Shown: positions 46,119 through 55,092 of the stretch, one piece after another
How positions within the stretch are numbered: the stretch's first letter is position 1
Layout: every line of letters begins with the position of its first letter
Origin: an uncultured Granulosicoccus sp.
GTDB lineage: Bacteria; Pseudomonadota; Gammaproteobacteria; Granulosicoccales; Granulosicoccaceae
Length of the DNA stretch: 64,000 bases
Assembly: GCA_947495035.1 (NCBI GenBank)
Contig: CANLXI010000032.1
Coordinates: 17,021 to 81,020 of the forward strand
Direction: 5' to 3'
The notes under the pieces: model-generated
Seen by the model: only the letters and a program-made list of their open reading frames with translations
Databases searched by the model: none
What the model was told of the DNA's origin: nothing
Made by a program: the position numbers and the translations under genes

Positions 46119-48983
46119 GTGTCAGATCGCCCGAGTCCCTGTAGTGCCCGTAGACAGAATCGCCGCCTGTTCGGCTACCAACGGCTGCTGGTCGGTATGC
46201 TGCTGGGGCTCTGTGCCGGTTGGCAGCCGATGCTGGCCAGCGCCGCCCCCGAGGAAGACAGCTGGGCCAGAACCGTGTCTCGGGCAGCCGATTCGGTGGT
46301 ATCGCTGCAGCTGTCTCAATTGCGCAATTTCGATGACTCGGAGCAGGGCGGCAGTACCGCCACCGGATTCGTGGTCGATGCCCAGCGAGGCATCATCCTG
46401 ACCAACCGGCATGTGGTGGGTTCCGGTCCCATTCGCATCTCGGCCACTTTCCAGAATCAGGAGCAGGTGGATGCGGTTCCCCTGTACCGCGATCCCATCC
46501 ATGACTTCGGCTTCATCCGCTACGATCCGCAGGACCTCCGCTATTCCCGGCCTCGGTCCCTGAATCTGCGTCCCGACAAGGTCAGTACCGGCATGAACAT
46601 CCGTGTCATCGGCAGCGATGGTGGAGAGCAGCTGTCCATCCTGCCCGGTACCATCGCCCGGCTCGACCGTGAAGTCCCGACGTATGGGCGTTATGGCTAC
46701 AACGATTTCAATACCTTTTATCTGCAGGCCGCATCAGGAACCTCGGGTGGGAGTTCCGGTTCTCCCGTGATCGATTTCGATGGGGACGTGGTTGCATTGA
46801 ATGCGGCGGCCAACACCAGAACGGCCAGCAGCTTCTTTCTGCCTCTGCCCCGGATCCTGCATGCACTGCAGAAACTGCAGGCTGACGAAGCGATTGACAG
46901 AGGGGGCTTCCAGACCTTGTTCGATCACCAGCCCTTCAGGGAGTTGCGCCGCCTGGGCCTGGATGCACAGACCGAGGCAACGGTGCGCGAGAGTCAAGAG
47001 GGGATTACCGGCATGATGACCGTCGGACAGGTGATTCCCGGAGGCGTCGCTGACGGTGTGTTGCAGCCGGGTGACATCCTGGTATCCATAGCAGACCGGC
47101 TGATGACGGACTACATTACCCTTGAAGCGACGCTGGATGCAGCCATTGGTCAGACCTTGCCGGTGGTGTTGATCAGGCAGGGGACTCAAGTGCTTATCGA
47201 TATCGGGGTTGCCGATCTCAACGCACTGGCTCCTGACAGGTTTCTGGAGTTGGGCGATTCGATCTTGCAGGATATGTCCATTCAGCATGCACGGGCCATG
47301 AACCGTCAGCAAGAGGGCGTGGTCGTCATGCATCCCGGTTTCGTGTTTTCGGCAGCCAATGTGCCTCAGAGTGCGCTGATCACCGAAGTCGATGGCAAGG
47401 CGGTACGCGATATCGATGATTTCATCGGCATACTGCAAACGTCGGCCGGCAGCACCAAACGGAGCATGCGTTTCATTGTGCCGGGTCGAGAGTTCAATTC
47501 CGTGCTGACGCAGTTCGAGGTGGATGATCGCTGGTTCGGTAATCGTGTCTGTCGCCGAGTTGACGATGCCCGATTCTGGGGTTGCCAGAAGGTTGTCCTG
47601 CCAGAGCCTGACAGTGATGCCGCTGAGACTCTGGTCAATGTGCCGCGCTACGACGACGCATTGTTGAGCAAGGTGGCGCCGGCCATGGTGCTGGTCGACT
47701 TTGCCATCCCTTACTCATCGGACAATGTGTATGCCCGACACTACAAGGGTGTCGGTATCGTGATAGACAAGGTGGAAGGTCTGGTAGCCGTCGACAGGAA
47801 CACCGTACCGGTCGCACTGGGAGATGTGGATCTGACCTTCTTCGGTTCACTGGAAATGCCCGGCAAGGTCGTGTTCCTGCATCCTCGGCACAACGTGGCA
47901 TTGCTGCAGTACGATGCCAGCCAGCTGACCACTGCCGATTTCGAAGCGCTGCGACTCGTGGATGCCGACACCACATTGCCATCTGAATTGACGATGATCG
48001 GCTACCGGGCAGACGGTACGTTCCGGCGTCATGAAGTGAATGATGCCAGTCACTTGACCATCGGCTTCGGACCACCGGGCTTGCCACGATTCCAGCAGGC
48101 GGCCATGGATGTTTATGGTGTGCCGAATGTACCGCCGTCACTGGGCGGTCCCCTGGTGGATGAAAAGGGCGACGTGCATGCGGTGTACATGAGCTTCGCC
48201 TACGAAGAGGATCGCGAGATACGTCAGCGAGAATGGGGCATGCCCGCTGCGGTCATTCTGGAAGCACTGCGACTGTATCGCTCCAGTGAGCCCTACCATT
48301 CCCTGGATATCAGCCTGTCCTACAAACCTCTTGCACTGGCGCGTCGCTATGGACTTCCGGATGACTGGTTGCTGAGGTTCAATCGCCTGCCTGCCGATAA
48401 ACGACGCGTATTGCATGTCGACCAGGTGGTTCCCGGCACCGATGCCGAGGAGAAACTGGCCTCGGGTGATGTCATCCTGGCGATCGACCAGATGCTGGTG
48501 TCCGATCTGCTGAGTGCAGAGACCCTGTCGCAGAAAGAAGAAATGGTGCTGACCGTGCTGCGGGCAGGGCAGCTTGTCGATGTGGCATTGCGGCCGTCGA
48601 AACTGGATGCTCAGGGTACCCGCAGGATTGTCAGCTGGGCCGGTGCTACCTTCGAGAATCCTTTCTCGGACATCGCCTACCAGAAGGCAGTCGACTTTCC
48701 CGGGGTGTATATCGCTGATACCGAGGACGGTTCGCCAGCCTTGTGGGATGGGCTGTACCGTAACCGCTTCGTGGTAGCCATTGATGGCGAACCGGTGGAA
48801 GATCTGGATGATCTGCTGGCGCAGGTGACGCAGCGACAACAGGATCAGGTGACACGGCTGACCGTGATCACCATGAGTGGTCGCAAGCAGATCGTGACCG
48901 TGCAGCCGGAATACCATTTCTGGCCGACCTTCGAGGTGCGACGTCTGGAAGAGGGCTGGAAGCGGATCGAATACACGCATTGA
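46119..48983 (+). CDS. Double HtrA-type serine protease, DEG7/Nma111p architecture
   Basis: A 954-residue exported protease with a signal peptide (basic n-region, core LLVGMLLGLCAG). The first trypsin-like domain has the triad H98 (TNRHVVG), D129 (HDFGFIRYD) and S213 (GSSGSPVID). Two PDZ domains follow (~305–395 and ~430–510). A second trypsin-like domain (~545–745) is degenerate: the equivalent triad is N (VDRNTV), N (HNVALL) and L (PSLGGP). Two more PDZ domains end the protein (~770–850, ~865–950). The stretch YGYNDFNTFYLQAASGT closely resembles plant DEG7. The GTG at 46119 has GGAGA upstream. DegP-like proteases have one protease domain and two PDZs. Confidence 0.9.
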   Translation: MSDRPSPCSARRQNRRLFGYQRLLVGMLLGLCAGWQPMLASAAPEEDSWARTVSRAADSVVSLQLSQLRNFDDSEQGGSTATGFVVDAQRGIILTNRHVVGSGPIRISATFQNQEQVDAVPLYRDPIHDFGFIRYDPQDLRYSRPRSLNLRPDKVSTGMNIRVIGSDGGEQLSILPGTIARLDREVPTYGRYGYNDFNTFYLQAASGTSGGSSGSPVIDFDGDVVALNAAANTRTASSFFLPLPRILHALQKLQADEAIDRGGFQTLFDHQPFRELRRLGLDAQTEATVRESQEGITGMMTVGQVIPGGVADGVLQPGDILVSIADRLMTDYITLEATLDAAIGQTLPVVLIRQGTQVLIDIGVADLNALAPDRFLELGDSILQDMSIQHARAMNRQQEGVVVMHPGFVFSAANVPQSALITEVDGKAVRDIDDFIGILQTSAGSTKRSMRFIVPGREFNSVLTQFEVDDRWFGNRVCRRVDDARFWGCQKVVLPEPDSDAAETLVNVPRYDDALLSKVAPAMVLVDFAIPYSSDNVYARHYKGVGIVIDKVEGLVAVDRNTVPVALGDVDLTFFGSLEMPGKVVFLHPRHNVALLQYDASQLTTADFEALRLVDADTTLPSELTMIGYRADGTFRRHEVNDASHLTIGFGPPGLPRFQQAAMDVYGVPNVPPSLGGPLVDEKGDVHAVYMSFAYEEDREIRQREWGMPAAVILEALRLYRSSEPYHSLDISLSYKPLALARRYGLPDDWLLRFNRLPADKRRVLHVDQVVPGTDAEEKLASGDVILAIDQMLVSDLLSAETLSQKEEMVLTVLRAGQLVDVALRPSKLDAQGTRRIVSWAGATFENPFSDIAYQKAVDFPGVYIADTEDGSPALWDGLYRNRFVVAIDGEPVEDLDDLLAQVTQRQQDQVTRLTVITMSGRKQIVTVQPEYHFWPTFEVRRLEEGWKRIEYTH

Positions 48984-49013
48984 GCCGACCGTCGATGGCT
49001 GTACGGATTGTCC

Positions 49014-49042
49014 GGACAGGCACTGTCAGACAGCTGCCTGCC
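49014..49042. other. Imperfect hairpin after the protease gene
   Basis: The arms around 49014–49027 and 49029–49042 pair as CAGGCA…CTGTC with GACAG…TGCCTG, with one bulged base. The core CTGTCAGACAG is identical to the centre of the hairpin at 30066–30094. It lies about 30 bases after the stop and may act as a terminator or a dispersed palindrome. Confidence 0.4.
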
Positions 49043-49189
49043 GAGGATCGATGCACTGTGCCTCGCGGTCGTTGAAAAATTCGGGTTGATCATCGATACG
49101 TTGGCCCGGACTGCGCGGGATTCCGTATCATGACGAGACGGGCGAATGCTGTCAGTTCGCAAGTTCACCGATCGTCGAGACCACACCGC

Positions 49190-50446
49190 ATGAATGCGCA
49201 CTCAGATACTTCAGCAGACGCCAGTGTCGACTACGATGTGATCATCGTCGGTGGTGGCATGGTCGGCAGTCTGTTGGCTGCAGCACTTGCCTTGGACGGC
49301 GTGTTGAAGATTGCGGTTCTCGAGCAGCGGGAGCCAGAGCCTTTTGTCCCCGGTACCCAACCCCCCTATGATGTTCGAGTCTCTGCCCTGAGTATCGCCA
49401 CGCAGCGCATGCTGAACAATGTGGGAGCCTGGCAAGGCATTCTCGACAGGCGTGCCTGTCCTTTCAGGCAGATGAAGGTCTGGGACGGTGAGGCGGATGG
49501 CAGTACACATTTCCGGGCTGATGATATCGGTGCACCGGAGCTGGGGCATATCGTGGAAAACCGGGTGCTGCAGCTGGCCTTGCTGGATACCATCAAGGCA
49601 GCACGGACGGTCGACTATCTCTGTCCGGCCAGCCTTGTCGGGTATCGACAGGGCAAGGACAGGGTAATCTGTGAATTGAGCGACGGGCGCTCCACGGTGA
49701 CGGCACGTTTGCTGGTTGGCGCTGATGGGGCTCGCTCTACGGTCCGTGAGCTGGCGGGTATCGAACTCGAGCATTCCAGCTATCCGCATCATGCCCTTGT
49801 GGCAACCGTCGACACCGAACTGGGGCAGCAGGACATCACCTGGCAGCGATTTCAGCCCACAGGACCGGAGGCCATGCTGCCCTTGTGTGGTCATCGCGCA
49901 TCACTGGTCTGGTACCACGATGAGGAGCATGTCAGGCAACTCAAGGCGCTGAGCGATGAGGCGTTCATCGAGGCCCTGCAGGCGAGCTTTCCTGCCGAAC
50001 TGGGCGGCATCCGAGGCGTGCTGGAACGTGGCAGTTTTCCGATCGTGAAGGCCCATGCTCGACAGTATGTCGCTGAGCGTGTGGCGCTGGTCGGCGATGC
50101 GGCTCATACGGTACATCCGCTTGCCGGCCAGGGTGTCAATCTGGGCATGCTCGACGCAGCCGCCCTGGCAGAAGTCATTCTCGATGGTGGCGCCGGTACG
50201 CGGGATGCCGGACAACGGCGCCGCTTGCGTCGTTATGAACGCTGGCGACGAGGCGAGAATGCAATGATGATTTCCATTCTCGATGGCTTTTACCATGCGT
50301 TCAAGCCACAGCCCGGTGGAGTTCGCAGTCTGCGTTCAGCCGCCCTGAACATGGCCGATCGTGCCGGGCCATTGAAGTCTCTGGTCATGCGCTACGCGAT
50401 GGGAACCGCCGGCGACCTGCCGGCTCTGGCACGCCAGCTGCGTTGA
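49190..50446 (+). CDS. UbiH/UbiI/COQ6-family FAD monooxygenase
   Basis: A 418-residue flavin hydroxylase of the ubiquinone branch. The FAD-binding GxGxxG motif is DVIIVGGGMVGSLLAAALA, the internal DG motif is GADGARSTVRELAGIE, and the second FAD site is GDAAHTVHPLAGQGVNLGM, the COQ6/UbiH signature. It probably hydroxylates the quinone ring; whether it acts as UbiH, UbiI or UbiF cannot be told. The ATG at 49190 gives the common ~14-residue lead-in; an ATG at 49130 would add 20 Arg/Ser-rich residues and remains possible. ubiX is about 6 kb away on the same strand. Confidence 0.9.
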   Translation: MNAHSDTSADASVDYDVIIVGGGMVGSLLAAALALDGVLKIAVLEQREPEPFVPGTQPPYDVRVSALSIATQRMLNNVGAWQGILDRRACPFRQMKVWDGEADGSTHFRADDIGAPELGHIVENRVLQLALLDTIKAARTVDYLCPASLVGYRQGKDRVICELSDGRSTVTARLLVGADGARSTVRELAGIELEHSSYPHHALVATVDTELGQQDITWQRFQPTGPEAMLPLCGHRASLVWYHDEEHVRQLKALSDEAFIEALQASFPAELGGIRGVLERGSFPIVKAHARQYVAERVALVGDAAHTVHPLAGQGVNLGMLDAAALAEVILDGGAGTRDAGQRRRLRRYERWRRGENAMMISILDGFYHAFKPQPGGVRSLRSAALNMADRAGPLKSLVMRYAMGTAGDLPALARQLR

Positions 50447-50447
50447 A

Positions 50448-50462
50448 CGGGGGCAACCCCCG
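50448..50462. terminator. GC hairpin between convergent genes
   Basis: CGGGGG (50448–50453) and CCCCCG (50457–50462) pair over a CAA loop directly after the monooxygenase stop. There is no T-run. It may help end both this gene and the convergent acetyltransferase gene. Confidence 0.4.
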
Positions 50463-50515
50463 GCCAGCGGTAAACGGCAGCGGCAATCGGGTCAATCGAT
50501 TTCTCCGGCCAGCTC

Positions 50516-50935
50516 TCAGTTGTCCGGAATCAGTCGTTTGCCCAGGCTGGTACAGTGATCGTCACTGAAGCCGATGGCTTCGTAGAACGCGATCACCGCA
50601 TCGTTGCCCTGGCGAACCTGCAGGTTGATCTTCGGACAGCCCAGTGCCAGCAAGCGGCGCTCCACTTCCTCCATGAGCCGCCGCCCCAGGCCGCTGTTGC
50701 GGAGGCCTGGCGCTACGGCGAGATAATTGATCCAGCCTCGGTGGCCTTCGTAGCCAGCCATGACAGAGCCCGTGATCTGCCCATCCTCCTCGCAGACCAG
50801 AAAGAGATCATCCCCGACAGCGCATTTGCGCTGGATGTCCAGAGCAGGATTGTTCCATGGGCGGGTAAGATCGCAAGCCTGCCACAGGGCAATGACGGCG
50901 TCGGTATCGCGAGATTCGAAAGATCGTATGTTCAT
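50516..50935 (-). CDS. ypeA: GNAT acetyltransferase, YpeA family
   Basis: A 139-residue GNAT-fold acetyltransferase matching E. coli YpeA (141 aa) along its length: WQACDLTRPWNNPALDIQRK near the start, the acetyl-CoA loop PGLRNSGLGRRLMEE, and the family end SLGKRLIPD. The substrate is unknown. The ATG at 50935 matches the family start; 19 extra in-frame residues upstream overlap the neighbouring promoter. It is divergent from the HugZ-like gene, with only 59 bases between starts. Confidence 0.9.
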   Translation of the reverse strand: MNIRSFESRDTDAVIALWQACDLTRPWNNPALDIQRKCAVGDDLFLVCEEDGQITGSVMAGYEGHRGWINYLAVAPGLRNSGLGRRLMEEVERRLLALGCPKINLQVRQGNDAVIAFYEAIGFSDDHCTSLGKRLIPDN

Positions 50936-50994
50936 GGGCAGTGGTTTATCATAGATTCGGATCCATTTCACCTGACCGACGCGGAATATCAATC

Positions 50995-51483
50995 ATGAGC
51001 GACGAACAGATTGCGGCCGATGCGCTGGCCGAACTGCAGGCCAGCATGCAGAGCGTACAGCTGGCCACCGTGGGTGAAGATGGCGAACCCCATATGGGCT
51101 ATACACCCTTTCTGATGGAGAATCATCAACTCATCGTGTTTGTCAGTCAGCTGGCTTTGCACACGCGCGATCTGCTGGCCGATCCACGGGTATCGGTCAT
51201 GATCATCAGTGATGAATCCAGTTCCTCGCAGATCTTTGCACGCAGCCGTGTCAGCTATCAGTGTCTGGCGGAAGTCGTGCCCAGAGATTCGGAAGACTAC
51301 GATATTCTGCTGGACAGGTATGAACAGCGCCATGGCAAGATGGTCGGTCTGCTGCGGCAGCTTCCCGATTTCGTGCTGTTCCGGCTGATACCACAGCGTG
51401 GCCAACTGGTGGTAGGGTTTGGCAAGGCCTATCGATTGAGCGGCGAAAATCTCGATCAGTTCGAACTGGCACGCTCCGCCTGA
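50995..51483 (+). CDS. HugZ-like pyridoxamine 5'-phosphate oxidase-family protein
   Basis: A 162-residue split-barrel, FMN-binding-type protein. The core opening VQLATVGEDGEPHMGYTPF and the IFARSRVSYQCLAEVVP segment resemble HugZ/HutZ heme-utilisation proteins and general PNPOx-like proteins. The C-terminal VGFGKAYRLSG is also typical of this group. The exact activity (heme handling or a flavin-dependent reaction) is not determined. The ATG at 50995 has GGAA upstream. Confidence 0.82.
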   Translation: MSDEQIAADALAELQASMQSVQLATVGEDGEPHMGYTPFLMENHQLIVFVSQLALHTRDLLADPRVSVMIISDESSSSQIFARSRVSYQCLAEVVPRDSEDYDILLDRYEQRHGKMVGLLRQLPDFVLFRLIPQRGQLVVGFGKAYRLSGENLDQFELARSA

Positions 51484-51550
51484 GGATTTGATAAAGACGT
51501 GATGGGCATTGCCGATATCTCCAGCAGGGATACCGGAGATCTTTCAGATA

Positions 51551-52135
51551 ATGAGTACGCTCAGTCTGGCCATTGCGGTCATCGTCATTGTTGCAGCCAT
51601 CTACTTCTACAACCGCCTGGTTACGCTGAAAAACCGATTTCTCAACGGATTCTCGCAGATCGATGTGCAATTGCAACGCCGCTATGAACTGATTCCGAAC
51701 CTGGTGGAGACAGCCAGGGCTTATCTGAAACACGAAAGCGATACGTTGACTGCTGTTACCGAGGCCCGCAACACCGCCTCGAGGACTTGTGAGGCGGCGT
51801 CTGCCGATCCTGCCGATGCGGGGCTGGTGGGAGCTCTGGCAGCTGCAGAAGGCAGGCTCAGCAATGCCATGGGGCGGTTGAACCTGGTAATGGAAAACTA
51901 TCCGGAGCTCAAGGCTGACACGCAGATGCTCGCTCTGCAGGAAGAGCTGACATCCACCGAGAATCGCGTGGCCTTTGCCAGGCAGGCCTATAGTGATGCT
52001 GTCATGCAATACAACACCGCGCGCGAACAATTTCCGGCTGTGCTTGTGGCTGCCGCATTTTCCTTCAAGGAGGCCGATCTGTTCGAGATAGCAGAACCTG
52101 CCATGCAGCAGGCCGTCAAGGTGTCATTTGCCTGA
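51551..52135 (+). CDS. LemA family protein
   Basis: A 194-residue LemA protein. One N-terminal membrane segment (LSLAIAVIVIVAAIYFY) is followed by the hallmark YNRLVTLKNRFLNGFSQIDVQLQRRYELIPNLVE helix region. The typical ENYPELKADTQM and TENRVAFARQAYSDAVMQYN segments follow. LemA proteins are small membrane-tethered helical proteins with the N-terminus outside; their role is unclear. The gene directly precedes an M48 membrane protease, a common pairing that suggests they work together. GGAG lies about 12 bases before the ATG. Confidence 0.93.
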   Translation: MSTLSLAIAVIVIVAAIYFYNRLVTLKNRFLNGFSQIDVQLQRRYELIPNLVETARAYLKHESDTLTAVTEARNTASRTCEAASADPADAGLVGALAAAEGRLSNAMGRLNLVMENYPELKADTQMLALQEELTSTENRVAFARQAYSDAVMQYNTAREQFPAVLVAAAFSFKEADLFEIAEPAMQQAVKVSFA

Positions 52136-52175
52136 TCGGTCCAGTCGTATCGTACGGACCTGAGCAAGGGGTGTC

Positions 52176-54110
52176 ATGAACTTTCTGGATCAGCAGTCCG
52201 CCAGGCGGCGGCAGTCGCTCATTCTGCTCGCCTGCTTCGTGCTGGCGCTGTTGTTGATGGGTGGCCTGATACATGTCGTGGTCGTCGGCTTGTCCATGCT
52301 GCTGGGCGAGGACAGCAGCCTGTTGCAGCCCTCGCGGCCGGCGTTGGGATTGATTGCGCTCGTGTGGCTCACCATGCTGGCCGGTGGCTTCTTTCGTTTT
52401 CTCGATGTACGGGGTGGCGGTGCCGTTCTGGCGCGACGTTTCGGGGCGGTCAGGGCATCGGACAGATCGCGATTTCACCATGAGCAACGCCTCCTGAACG
52501 TGGTGGCGGAAATCGCCATCGCCTCAAGTACTCCTCAGCCCGATGTTTTCGTACTGCGCACCGAGAGCAGCATCAACGCCATGGTTTTCGGTGCGGAAGA
52601 GGGACGGCATGTACTGGTCATGACACAGGGTGCACTGGATGCGTTTGATCGAGCAGAACTGCAAGCCGTGATTGCGCATGAGTTCGGTCATATCGCCAAT
52701 GGTGACCTGCCGTTGAACATGCGCCTGCTCATCGCCCTGGGTGGACTGATGGCGATCGATGAGGTGGGCCGACTACTGATCGGTGACGCCTCCGTCTCAC
52801 GGGATGAGCCAATCTCGTTTCACCCGGGGGTCATTGTGGGGTACATCCTGCGAGGTCTGGGCTGTGTCGGAGTCCTTGCCGGACAATTGCTCCGCTCAGC
52901 GTTCTCGAGGCAACGAGAATATCTGGCCGATGCCAGTGCCGTACAGTTCACCCGTAATCCGCTTGCCATGGCATCGGCGCTGGATATCATTCGACAACAT
53001 GACGATGAACCGTTGTTGCATGGACTGCATGCGCAGGAATTGGCGCATCTGTGTTTCCAGTCAGGTCGCAAGCCCCCCTGGTACAAGCGACTGTTTTCCA
53101 GTCATCCCGATATCCAGCTGCGTATCGATGCCATCGAGCCGCACTTCGATGTGAAGCGGCGCAAGTCGAAGACGCTGGCGGAAGGGCAGAATTCCGGCGC
53201 GCCAGACGGTTCGCAGGCCGTTGTGGGCTCCTTCGGTGCGGTGGCACATATCGTTGGCTCAAGCATTGGCAGTACCGTCGGCAAGGGATCGTCTGACAGG
53301 TCCTCGACAGGCAGGAAAGTCATCGCCCGTGATGTCGGCCATGGTGCACTATCCGATCGCATACTGCTGTTGCTGCCGGATGAAAGCAGTTGTCTGGCAG
53401 CCCTGTTCGCGCTGTTCGCGCACACGGATCCAGTCAGGCGACAGATCTACTTCGATGCACTGGCCAAAGCCTTCAACGAGAAGTTCAGGATGCGGGTGAA
53501 AGCCGTGGCAGAGTTGATTCCCGATGAGCTGCGAAACGATCAGTTGGGACTCGTCGAGCATGCAACAAGCGTTCTCGGACGCAGCATCATGCGGAAAAAT
53601 CGTCAGCGAATCCTGCTGAAACTGGAAAAGGTGCTGAACGATACCGGTGAATGCACGCTGATGAATTACGCCACACTGCAGTTGATCAGGCGCAGGCTGG
53701 ACGTGGACTTTCCGGTACTGGAGAACATCGCCGGCCAACACGCGCCATTGGCCGATGCGCGACGTGTCAAGTCGTTCGACGCCATGGGCAGCGAATTTGC
53801 CTTGTTGTTGTCGCTGATGGTGGAGACATCCGGTGCGCCACCGTCAGTACTCGATGCAGAATTCGAGCGCGTGCTCAAATGCTATACGCAAACACGCTAT
53901 CCGCGTCGGACCGCTCGTGAAGGCGGTATCATCAAGGAACTCGAAGCGGCGTTTCAGACACTGTACGTGCAACCCAAGCCCATTCGACAGGCTTTCGTGC
54001 AGCATTGTCTGGAGATCGTGCAGCATGACGGCTATGTGGCAAGGGCCGAACGGGCATTGCTGGATCTGTTTGCGGCCAGCCTGGGATGCGAGGATCAGGA
54101 AGCGGCCTGA
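52176..54110 (+). CDS. M48-family membrane metalloprotease with C-terminal extension
   Basis: A 644-residue HtpX-like zinc protease. Two membrane segments (~14–42 and ~57–76) precede the catalytic domain. The HEFGH motif at 168–172 binds zinc, and the third ligand is probably the Glu in QREYLADASAVQF (~248). A further membrane-associated stretch lies between them. After ~310 a soluble extension of about 330 residues follows, ending in a helical stretch (IVQHDGYVARAERALLDL) reminiscent of TerB-like domains. It pairs with LemA 40 bases upstream. HtpX-type proteases act in membrane-protein quality control. Confidence 0.9.
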   Translation: MNFLDQQSARRRQSLILLACFVLALLLMGGLIHVVVVGLSMLLGEDSSLLQPSRPALGLIALVWLTMLAGGFFRFLDVRGGGAVLARRFGAVRASDRSRFHHEQRLLNVVAEIAIASSTPQPDVFVLRTESSINAMVFGAEEGRHVLVMTQGALDAFDRAELQAVIAHEFGHIANGDLPLNMRLLIALGGLMAIDEVGRLLIGDASVSRDEPISFHPGVIVGYILRGLGCVGVLAGQLLRSAFSRQREYLADASAVQFTRNPLAMASALDIIRQHDDEPLLHGLHAQELAHLCFQSGRKPPWYKRLFSSHPDIQLRIDAIEPHFDVKRRKSKTLAEGQNSGAPDGSQAVVGSFGAVAHIVGSSIGSTVGKGSSDRSSTGRKVIARDVGHGALSDRILLLLPDESSCLAALFALFAHTDPVRRQIYFDALAKAFNEKFRMRVKAVAELIPDELRNDQLGLVEHATSVLGRSIMRKNRQRILLKLEKVLNDTGECTLMNYATLQLIRRRLDVDFPVLENIAGQHAPLADARRVKSFDAMGSEFALLLSLMVETSGAPPSVLDAEFERVLKCYTQTRYPRRTAREGGIIKELEAAFQTLYVQPKPIRQAFVQHCLEIVQHDGYVARAERALLDLFAASLGCEDQEAA

Positions 54111-54155
54111 TTCGATCGCCTGTTCAGCGCGCACCCGCGGAGGTCTGTCCAGCCA

Positions 54156-54178
54156 GCAAGGCACCGTGACTGCCTTGC
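54156..54178. terminator. Hairpin between convergent M48 and glycerophosphodiesterase genes
   Basis: GCAAGGCA (54156–54163) and TGCCTTGC (54171–54178) form an 8-bp stem over a 7-base loop, with CCAG/CTGG flanks that could extend the pairing. It lies in the 77-bp convergent space. There is no T-run on either side. Confidence 0.4.
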
Positions 54179-54187
54179 AGCTGGGTT

Positions 54188-54991
54188 TCAGGTCGGATTG
54201 TCCAGCTTCGATTTTCCCAGAAGGCTGCAGGCCAGATCAACCCGGTCGGTGACAATGCCATGCGCACCTCGCTCCACCAGGTGTGCCATGGTTGCGGTGT
54301 CATTGATGGTCCAGTAAACGAGGTTGATGTTGCGTTGGCGTGCTCGCTGCATGAAACCGGGAGCAGCAAGTGGTATGCCGTAGTAGCTGGTTGGAATCTG
54401 CAGATACTGGTAGGCCAGTGGATGAGCCCGCCTTTTTCCGAAGAAATACAACTGTGCAACCTCCTGCTGGCTGGCTGCGGTGCTCACCTCGGGAGCCTGC
54501 CTTCGGAAATGCCGGAGAGCCGGTGCGTGAAAGCTGCCGACATTGACCCGGTCCCGTGCGCTGGCCCTGTCGATACTGTTGGCAACTGCCTGAGCCGCCT
54601 GTGGGGCATTGTCCTTGATGTCGATATTGATGCGGGTACCGGGAAAGCGTTCGAACAACTCATCGAGCGTGATCAGGCCGACACCCTGACCTCGATGGGC
54701 TCGACCCTGCAGATCACAGAAGTGATAGGCCGCATCCAGTCGTTTCAGCTGTCCGAGTGTCATGTCAGCCACGGCGCCACTGTGGTTGCAGGTCCGATCC
54801 ACCCGTGCGTCATGGGTGACGATGACCTGGGCATCACGACTCAGGCGAACATCGATTTCCAGCACATCAGCGCCCAGGCCCAGGGCAAGTTCGAAAGCCC
54901 TCATCGTGTTCTCCGGTGCAAGCACCGTGCTCCCACGATGGGCGTAGACATCTATTGACAGAGTGGTATCGGGTAGTTGACCATCGTTCAT
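54188..54991 (-). CDS. Glycerophosphodiester phosphodiesterase
   Basis: A 267-residue GDPD-family enzyme hydrolysing glycerophosphodiesters to glycerol-3-phosphate and an alcohol. Active-site residues are in place: H18 (YAHRGSTVLAPENT), E45 and D47 (LEIDVRLSRD) and H60 (IVTHDARVDRTC). Its length and the absence of a signal peptide fit the cytosolic UgpQ type. There are no transporter genes next to it. Confidence 0.92.
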   Translation of the reverse strand: MNDGQLPDTTLSIDVYAHRGSTVLAPENTMRAFELALGLGADVLEIDVRLSRDAQVIVTHDARVDRTCNHSGAVADMTLGQLKRLDAAYHFCDLQGRAHRGQGVGLITLDELFERFPGTRINIDIKDNAPQAAQAVANSIDRASARDRVNVGSFHAPALRHFRRQAPEVSTAASQQEVAQLYFFGKRRAHPLAYQYLQIPTSYYGIPLAAPGFMQRARQRNINLVYWTINDTATMAHLVERGAHGIVTDRVDLACSLLGKSKLDNPT

Positions 54992-55092
54992 TGCAATTGA
55001 TCACTCATGACTGGTGGAATCTGAATCTGTCACGATAAGGGCTGGCCGGCTTGCCGGCGGTTCCGGTACTACTGTGGGGAGCCGCACTTGAC

